From Notospermus geniculatus (taxonomy: Eukaryota; Nemertea; Pilidiophora; Heteronemertea; Lineidae): 64,000 bases of DNA. The DNA lies in the NCBI GenBank assembly GCA_002633025.1, contig NMRB01000028.1, forward strand, positions 43,150-107,149. The letters are read 5' to 3'. The translations under genes were made by a program, and so were the position numbers. Under the pieces are notes generated by a model. The model saw nothing but the letters and a program-made list of their open reading frames with translations. It made no database searches and was not told where the DNA came from. How positions within the stretch are numbered: position 1 is the stretch's first letter; each line of letters starts with the position of its first letter. This document shows, piece by piece, positions 57,701 to 64,000 of this stretch.

Positions 57701-59698
57701 CCTTATTCTGCGCAAAACATACCCGCACTAAGGGAGACCTCTATTGAAAATGTTGCTTACATGTAAGTACGCTTATCAACCTCGCCCCATGTAGAGTAAC
57801 TCTCGTTTCTATCCACGTATGCATTGTAATGTAATCATACATTCTCCAATACTGGGGCGAAAGGCAAAACTACGGTATTGGAGAATGATGCGATCACCGC
57901 CGGTAGCGCCAGCTGTCGACAAAAAGTGGCAACATCATGGCCCTTTAAGCACGTCATCTTCAATCTGTCTACGACATCCTTGTCGCTGTAGCCGAACCTC
58001 TCTCTTCCTCGGACACCGTGATTGCTACCAGGTCATCTTTACGCGACATGAGTCTTGATTCAGTAAGACTACTTAATACAAGGGTGATAAACGAGGTGCT
58101 GATTAGTGGAGCTCATAGGAATAAGATTCGAAGTTGTTAGCCGTGATATTAATGTGTTTTTAGTGAGACACTAAACACAGGCGGATAAGGTGAGGAAAGA
58201 TTAGGTAAAAGAGTCATTTTTTATGCATCAAATGTATATATCAAACCACCTTTGCACGTCGGGTTATCCGATGAAATTGCCGGGTGATTTATCTGTAAGT
58301 CCGGCTGGATGCTGGCGATAGCAGTGATTTGGAATTTTTGTGTTGCTTAGCGTTGTGTGGCGAGTGGTTAGGACAATATTGGGGAACTGGGGATCCCAGG
58401 TGAAATAGTCGCGCAGCCAGATGGGCATATTCCCGCCAACTCGTATTACTCGCCAGCAGTTATTGAGTAATTACATGTCACTTTGCTGAATGACTGCTGA
58501 GCATTGTGGCCTGTCTGGGACCGGGGAGGGGGGAGGAAGGGAAATGCTGAACAATTTCTCCAGCTGAATGGTGACACCATCCGGATCTGGTTGAACGGGT
58601 GAAACGGATGAGAGCCAGACTCGCTCCGTAGGCAGCGTGCTAGGACACCGTGTACTACGATGACGGATGAGGCCGCCATTTGATTCACTTTGAATATGGA
58701 TAGTACGATCTCGTATAGAAAAGGGGTATACATGAAAACTTTCTGTTGTAAAAAACCCAGTAGATTTGTGCAGAGAAACATTAGCATTTTGCTCGAACTG
58801 CCGTCAAGATTGTGGTAATTTATGTGATGACGATATTTATGGAATGCTTTCACGGTTATTTGAACCGCCTACTCATCTTAGCTAATCTGACAATTACAAA
58901 TCACCTAATGAGGGAAATTTCTTTCCGGCTTGAAAAGTTGTTTCATTGGCATGAAATTCGTAAAAAAAAACCGGAACGTCGTTCTTGGAAAATCACGCGG
59001 GAATCAAGAATTCAACTGATATCTTCCTTGCAGTGGAAGAGATTCGTGGTGATAAATTCGTGACACAACACCCAAGGGTCGACTTATCCTGGTTTATGCG
59101 GTTCTTGCCTGTCTCCAAGAGACATTTTACCAAGTCGTCATGAGCATCACGTCTAATTACTTTCCCAAAGTACACTTTTATGTGACTTTTGATGTGGTCT
59201 GTTAAGTGAAGCTTACAAAGTAGCAAGACCTCCCTTGTGGTTGCAACTCAAACGTATGACCTCTTTAAATATGAGACAACCAAGAAAATGTAGGAGGCGG
59301 ATGTAGCAAACATTATGAGGCTGAAAAAAGGATTGCTTCTTGCCCTGGCGCAGGGATAGATCGTGCTGGAGTCGAAACGTTTGGGTCCCCTTGGCACTGA
59401 GCATCGGTGATGTTGGAATCATGGAACGTGAAATAAAAGTAACCTGAAATCGCGTGAGTGACGTTTCCATTTAATATCAATGTGAATCTGGAATGACGAA
59501 GTTTCACTTTCCAGGAGAGAATGACCGTCAGTGGGACTTCGGGGAAGTCAAACAGATTTTAATGTGGGCTTAAGGGAAATGTTTCCTTACCTGATGAATT
59601 GAAGCCGAAATTTGATGGGCACGGACGGTATATGGTGGTGTTAGCGGGTGTGGACGGCCAACATAAAAATTTGTCCCATGCCGCACTACAGTGGAGAC
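51727..59698 (-). CDS. Class B1 (secretin-family) peptide-hormone GPCR, CRF-receptor-like ectodomain, partial
   Basis: Minus-strand exons: 59698-59591 (hormone domain with LHC, LCW and RPCP cysteines, reading CWPSTPANTT), then either 57119-56998 or 56953-56820 (alternative exons with RAC and NYT.C cysteines), 55689-55562 (TM1), 55090-54964 (TM2, FKSLQCTRVTIHKN), 54231-54075 (TM3, WLCRILISFQYY and FVEGFFLH), 53626-53496 (TM4, ECL2 Cys-Trp, start of TM5), gap 52196-52648, and 52134-51727 (TM7 end, FVYCFLNGEVQ, and a cytoplasmic tail). All visible joins are in phase. The family couples peptide hormones to G proteins, chiefly Gs, at the plasma membrane. Five of the six usual ectodomain cysteines are seen; the first, with the signal peptide, must lie upstream of 59698 and was not found. 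TM5 end and TM6 are hidden by the gap. The tail is rich in Arg then Ser, ending ITPLTSKA. Spacing of the cysteines is closest to CRF/DH44-type receptors, but PDF- or calcitonin-type cannot be excluded. Confidence 0.92.
52196..52648. other. Assembly gap (453 N) in the GPCR gene
   Basis: Run of N between the TM4/5 exon and the TM7 exon. The exon(s) for the end of TM5, TM6 and the start of TM7 are not seen elsewhere between 52649 and 53495, so they should be here, together with the left end of a family D element. Confidence 0.99.
52649..52943. mobile_element. Family D element, left end lost in N gap
   Basis: The right part matches 26458-26733 through the terminus ATTTCTAACAGTG; the left terminus must lie inside the gap ending at 52648. 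Sits in the GPCR intron between the TM4/5 exon and the next exon. Confidence 0.82.
53049..53115. repeat. Hairpin in a GPCR intron
   Basis: Arms of ~33 bp AGCTTAGCGTTGTCAGCGGT...TTGGATGGTAT meet at TTTTAATACC; two or three mismatches only. Confidence 0.8.
54349..54795. repeat. Minisatellite, ~55-59 bp unit, 8 units, in GPCR intron
   Basis: Units contain ACCTCTGGACAGCTCACAGG, GAGAGTCTCTACCATGAGGA and TCTATGATGTCGACA. Lies between the TM3 exon (54075-54231) and the TM2 exon (54964-55090). Confidence 0.9.
56101..56368. repeat. 33-bp minisatellite, ~8 units, in GPCR intron
   Basis: Unit GCGCTGCTCCACTTGAGAGC followed by CGTGCGAGTAAAG, nearly identical copies. A single N at 56120 breaks the first unit. 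Because 33 is divisible by three, several frames stay open on both strands; these are not genes. Confidence 0.93.
56425..56590. repeat. Two tandem ~80-bp units next to the 33-bp minisatellite
   Basis: CTTATGACATAAGGCGCCTA, then TCCACgGGAGAGTTTTC and GGGCAATTCACCATTCTTGG, occur twice in direct order. The GAGAGTTTTC core resembles the edge of the neighbouring minisatellite, so they may share an origin. Confidence 0.85.
56820..56953 (-). CDS. GPCR alternative hormone-domain exon 4b
   Basis: 134-nt exon, phase 1 in, phase 0 out, with a tgcag acceptor and gtacgt donor. It encodes PVAWRACNESGMWDKGSWTN, then YTVC and a charged linker ending NDDE before TM1. It is clearly homologous to exon 4a (shared RAC.ESG.W, WTNYT.C) but diverged in the linker, which lacks the two extra cysteines of 4a and resembles the post-cysteine helix of CRF receptors more closely. 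It has the same phases as 4a. Confidence 0.86.
56998..57119 (-). CDS. GPCR alternative hormone-domain exon 4a
   Basis: 122-nt exon, phase 1 in, phase 0 out. It has a tgcag acceptor and a gtatgt donor. It encodes ALALRACTESGEWYKDWTNY, then TKC and a tail with two extra cysteines (LEC, QAC) not present in its twin. The RAC and TKC residues correspond to the fifth and sixth conserved cysteines of the secretin-family hormone domain, and WTNYT is a glycosylation sequon. The exon follows the large intron after 59591 and is separated from exon 4b by 44 nt only. Confidence 0.88.
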
Positions 59699-62600
59699 CT
59701 GTAACGAAAAAGAAATTGGATGTATCAGAAAAAGAACGTTACTGTGTTGGCCATGATTAGTATCCAATCTGTATGACACCGAAGTAGGTTCATTAGGGAA
59801 AGCTGGAGCGATACTGCAAGTTAATTAGCACCAGGCCGGGATTCGATTAAAAAAGTGTCTCAGACGTGCTCTTATGCTATACAGCTATACAGCTTCCAAT
59901 ACTGATGAAATTTGCCCAATCACTACCAAATCCAGACCGCTTGATGATCAACCGAAATTCTTTGCGATGTATGAATGGAGAAACTTTATATTGGCCTTTA
60001 ATGACTTAGTCACTACGTCTTGGTCTCCTCTTACAGGTCTCAAAACGCGGACAATGTCAGGATTTTGATTCTTGGCACTTGAAACATCCCGGTACATTTC
60101 ACTGTACACATGATGAGCTAATATCAAACGAGGCGCAGAACTCTCACTTAGCTAAGACAACACGTCCACGAAATTACACCTCTGTTGTCGACCAACTCCT
60201 AATAGACTCATAAACTGTCTTGTCTATCTCAAGACATGATGTTTGACACCACTTTCCTATTTGTTGTTATTCAGCCGGCGTGCCTGCAATAATGACTCTT
60301 TGGAAGAGTTTCTCACCCAAGTAACTAGCTCCCTGATGCGCTTTGTTCCTGGTTTCTAGGAGAAGCTTAGCTGTGCTAAAGTTGTCTAAATGCTAATAAG
60401 TCCTTGAGAGAGAGACAACTGGTCTCAACCAGACCTTGTGACAATTCTGCTGTCGCATTACAAACATAAGGCACATGACACTGGCAAAAGGAAGGTAGCT
60501 GATTTCAGTAGTCAGTGTCAAGAAGCTAATACATGTTTCTTGCGTGTTGGTAAGAAATTAGCTTGAAACTATCATATAGTAAGATTGTCACGGCATTCGT
60601 TTGAGAGATGTCACATGGCCAATTACAGACCACGACGAACCGTAGCAACCGGCATATACACACCTTTGTGCGTGGCCGCGTCACTGATTGGTCAATCAAA
60701 ATTTATAACGGGCCAATCGGATGCTTTGCTACATTTAACAGTTGATGGAGAAAGGTTGAAAGAATGGAATTTTTGCAAGAACACGGGTCACCTGAGGGAT
60801 TTTGCCTGAGAGAGAGGCCTAGGAAAACGCCCTCAACTTCAAAATGTGGTAGAGCTTGATCATCAAGTATTAGACCCCCCCCCCCTTTGTCACATTTGCT
60901 ATGTTCACAAGTTTAGCAGTGAGTCATGCACCTGATATTTGTCTTATCTCAACGTTGACGATCAAGCAAACCGCAAATTCAACAAAATACGCCTGAATTA
61001 TTCAGTGACAGTAGTTTGGAAATGTTTGCCTTCAAATCCCACGGTCGTCTTGGGAATTCACTAACTTGTCGAACGATGTTGGTGAGTGCTGATGGAATAT
61101 TAAGTGAGGATAATTTTTCTGTCTTCATCATTGAAATGTAGCGCTACTGCTATCCAAAGATTTGATCTGTATTTCAGTAATTTAGGTAAACCCTGTTTTA
61201 TAGACCCTTCCTATAAATCAGTGGCTAATGTTAGAACTAACATTTCCCCTTTGACATCATCAAAGGAATTCAAGAATTGCAGTCAACTCTGACAGTACTC
61301 TTTGTGTGGCGATTTGAACGCACAGGATTTCCTTCTTTCACGTCAGCTTTGAACACCCAGCGCCACAAGGCTGTGTAGGTTGTCATATGTCTACATGTCT
61401 ACATCGAAGAGACTGCATGCTGTTTCACAAACATTACCCAATAGTCTCCTTTGTTGCCACCCTTTTCTGTTGTAAGGTAAGGAAACCACAACCATCATTG
61501 GCGACCCACGTAGCTTCAAGCAAGTCGGCGCTGTAGCTTAGTTGTACAGTTTCCGATTTCACCAAATATACCTCCTGTCCACCTAAGTTACGTGAATCCA
61601 TCAACAAATCTACCAGTTCCTTCCTTCGTATCCCAAAGCCATTCATGTCTTGTTACAGTTTAATGACCCGAAGGTTGCGTGTTGTCTGGTCTGGTAGCCC
61701 GAGGGAGGACTTGGCTGACTAGTTTTTAAATGATTAATGAGATTCTTTCTCCCGGATGGCCTGATCTAACCGGGGTTTCTTCTCAGAGTGGTAAAATTGC
61801 AAGAAAGTGGACGGATAATGATGAAGTTGATTCCGTTTGGAGATCGTCAATGGACAGAAATGGTGGTCTTATTTTACTGGTGGATTCTAATTGCATAGAA
61901 TGCTACATTTAGGCGCCTACCGTCCAAAATCGAATCAGAACGGATTATAGGATATTGCTTTTTCTGCTTCAAATAGGCGAAGGTGTTGGCAAAGAATGTT
62001 CTTTTCATAAGTCAAGAACGAAAGTCAGATGTTCGAAGACAAGTACCATTCTGACCGAAAATGATACCAAGTAGCTCTTAAGTCGGCGTTACCTCCTTAA
62101 TAGTGAAAATAATGAATACTTATACGCTTCCCTTCATAATCCTATAGGAAAGTTAGTATATGCCAGACCGATAAGCCATCTTCTCATTACTCTCTTATTG
62201 ATTTCAAGTCCTCATCCGCTATAACAACATCGCCGAGGTTCGGTGGCATCACCTTCGATATCGTATAGCAGTCTCCGGTTTATATTCTCAATTGCCGAGA
62301 GCACTTACTAATAACAGGTTTTGAAACCCCTAAGGAAAATTGGTTTTCCAATGGGAGGAGTGGAAGTAGGAACACATCGAGGAAAGATTTTTAGGTCAAT
62401 TTAGCCCAATTTGGGTACCGGTACTTTTGTTTCGACTTCCAAAAGGCAGAAAGTGTTATCACGAAATCATCGGAGTATTTTACTATCTGATACGATGGGG
62501 CCACGACCTTACAATTTGCTTTATTTTCCAATCTAAGATGTTAGGTTCACGAGTTCATCAGTAGGTGAGAGAGATAACTGAAGGAGCATCTGCCTCAGAT

Positions 62601-64000
62601 CAGTTTATCTCGACATCGATCAACCAACAAAACTCTTGTTAAACGTAAGAAATGAGAGTTTCTTCGTAGAAATGTGGTCATTTACAGTTCAAACGTTGTT
62701 GAACCTGTGGCCCTGCTATGATTATCTCAACTGGGTAATCTTTACGCTAACCTTAGGTGAAGAGAAAGATGAAGAGCTTCCAGTCGTTTCGTTTGAAAAG
62801 GAAGGATGGTGTTCTACCGGTGATAGTATCTTATTCTTTACCATTCGGAAACTTTAAATGGTGTCATTTGGATGACGTTTGATACAAAATCGAATTTTGG
62901 AAATCCTCAAGGGAAAGCTGATGAACAATCAGAAACGTCTACTGGAAATTCATTGTTCAAAAACGCGATTTTGTTGGTGATATCTCTCATCTTCTCCATC
63001 AGTTAAGCACATTGCAGTTGACGTCACGTTAGAGATACAATTTTAACTTCAAAATAGCACTAGGGAGTTTTCGCAAATCTGACGAAAAACGAAGTACGAA
63101 ATACGAAATTGGACGTAATATCCATGACTTAATTTATTTCTGGAGATGGTTGGTACCACAAATGTCCCTCCTGCCAGTGCTTCTTTTAGCATGTCATGTA
63201 AGATCGAAAGAGTTATGGCGCATCTTGAATTTTTAAATTTCCAATTCGTATCAACGAAGTGGAAACGAAAGATAAATTTCAAAGTTTAATATACACCGGA
63301 CCTCTGTCGTTCTAACGTCATACGCTAAAAGACGCTCTTGCAGCAGGCGATATTTGTGGTACCAACCATTTCCTGAAATACATTACGTCATGGATATGAC
63401 GTCCAATTTCGTATTTCGTACTTCGTTTTTCGTCAGATTTGCGAAAACTCCCTACTAACGATGTTTCGAACAACCAGCCCAGCGAATGAGCAATATCGAA
63501 GAAGCTAGACGCCTCCTCATGCTGAAAAAAAACAGATACGGTACCTATTACGTATATCAACTTAGCTTCTTGCTGAGCAAACTACGTACACTGACTATCA
63601 TCTGATAATAGTGAGAGCAGGTGTGGTGGAGGGTTTCGATTCGGCTGCTATCGATATTCGTTTTTTTTCTATCGTAGACAGGTCGCAATCATCGTAATAG
63701 GAGTTGGTGGTTTACGAACCCGATGTCGTGGAGGAAGTGATCGGGGTATCGCTGGGCGGTACGCGACATTTGTACGGCAGTGCTTTTGTTGTGTGTGCGT
63801 AGGCACAGAATGGGAATTAAAGTCTGACGTAACTTGGATACAGCAACATGACGAAGTCGATGTAGCCTACATGCACATGTACATGTGCTTGTACCCAGAC
63901 ATTCAGCGTTAAACATCTACATTGTAAAGAATCGTTCTTTACTACCTTATTGGCGAAAGGTTAACGTAAAAATGATATGAGTTGTCATTCTCAAAGAGAC
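59699..64000. other. Upstream region of the GPCR, no exon recognised
   Basis: The GPCR still lacks its signal peptide and first ectodomain cysteine, so at least one more minus-strand exon is expected here or beyond the window, ending one base into a codon. I could not identify it. The element at 63060 is the only clear structure. Confidence 0.5.
63060..63456. mobile_element. Inverted-repeat element with ~140-bp arms
   Basis: Left end TAGGGAGTTTTCGCAAATCT followed by GACGAAAAACGAAGTACGAA; the right end is the complement. The arms remain alignable to ACGTAAT/ATTACGT, GGTTGGTACCACAAAT and the TTTTAGC tract, then a ~100-bp centre. The AGTTTTCGCAA end is shared with 20514. Confidence 0.83.

Overview
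This is eukaryotic DNA from a metazoan. Coding sequence is split into short exons with GT..AG introns. Introns and intergenic DNA are packed with foldback/MITE-like elements, minisatellites and a tRNA-derived SINE. The palindromes GTAGGCCTAC and TACATGTA recur throughout the non-coding DNA. Gene content (STRA6-type retinoid receptors, a SPEC3/Stum protein, a class B1 peptide-hormone GPCR, a candidate sperm/ciliary protein) suggests a marine deuterostome invertebrate, most likely an echinoderm. The species is inference. The window is a draft scaffold: two N gaps (27871-28594, 52196-52648) and four isolated single Ns. Three single Ns sit between near-identical copies of the same sequence and the fourth lies inside a tandem array, which looks like unmerged haplotypes or collapsed joins.

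Layout: 1-11543 has no confident gene, only a weak pair of candidate minus-strand exons near the left edge, a ~1.9 kb tandem duplication and foldback elements. 11544-21804 (+) is a complete 17-exon STRA6-like gene (705 aa predicted). 25252-34370 (+) is its tandem paralogue with the same exon and phase structure; its exon 6 is missing and should lie in the first N gap. 35901-36969 (-) is a 3-exon SPEC3/Stum gene (167 aa). 41975-43779 (+) is a 4-exon gene for a basic, proline-rich 345-aa protein, tentatively a sperm/ciliary microtubule inner protein. 51727-59698 (-) is a secretin-family (class B1) GPCR with its most N-terminal exon(s) not found and its TM6 region inside the second gap. 59699-64000 has no recognised exon.

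The most interesting signal is in the GPCR. The exon carrying the last two hormone-domain cysteines is present as two diverged tandem copies only 44 nt apart. Both enter in phase 1 and leave in phase 0, so reading frame allows exactly one of the two: including both, or skipping both, gives an early stop. This predicts a mutually exclusive splice switch in the ligand-binding ectodomain. In the STRA6 pair, both paralogues share a GC-AG intron at the same place, and copy 1 has a minisatellite that has amplified its own exon-14 splice donor, itself interrupted by a SINE.

The genes do not form an obvious pathway. The two STRA6-like genes are a local family expansion; the others appear to be unrelated neighbours.
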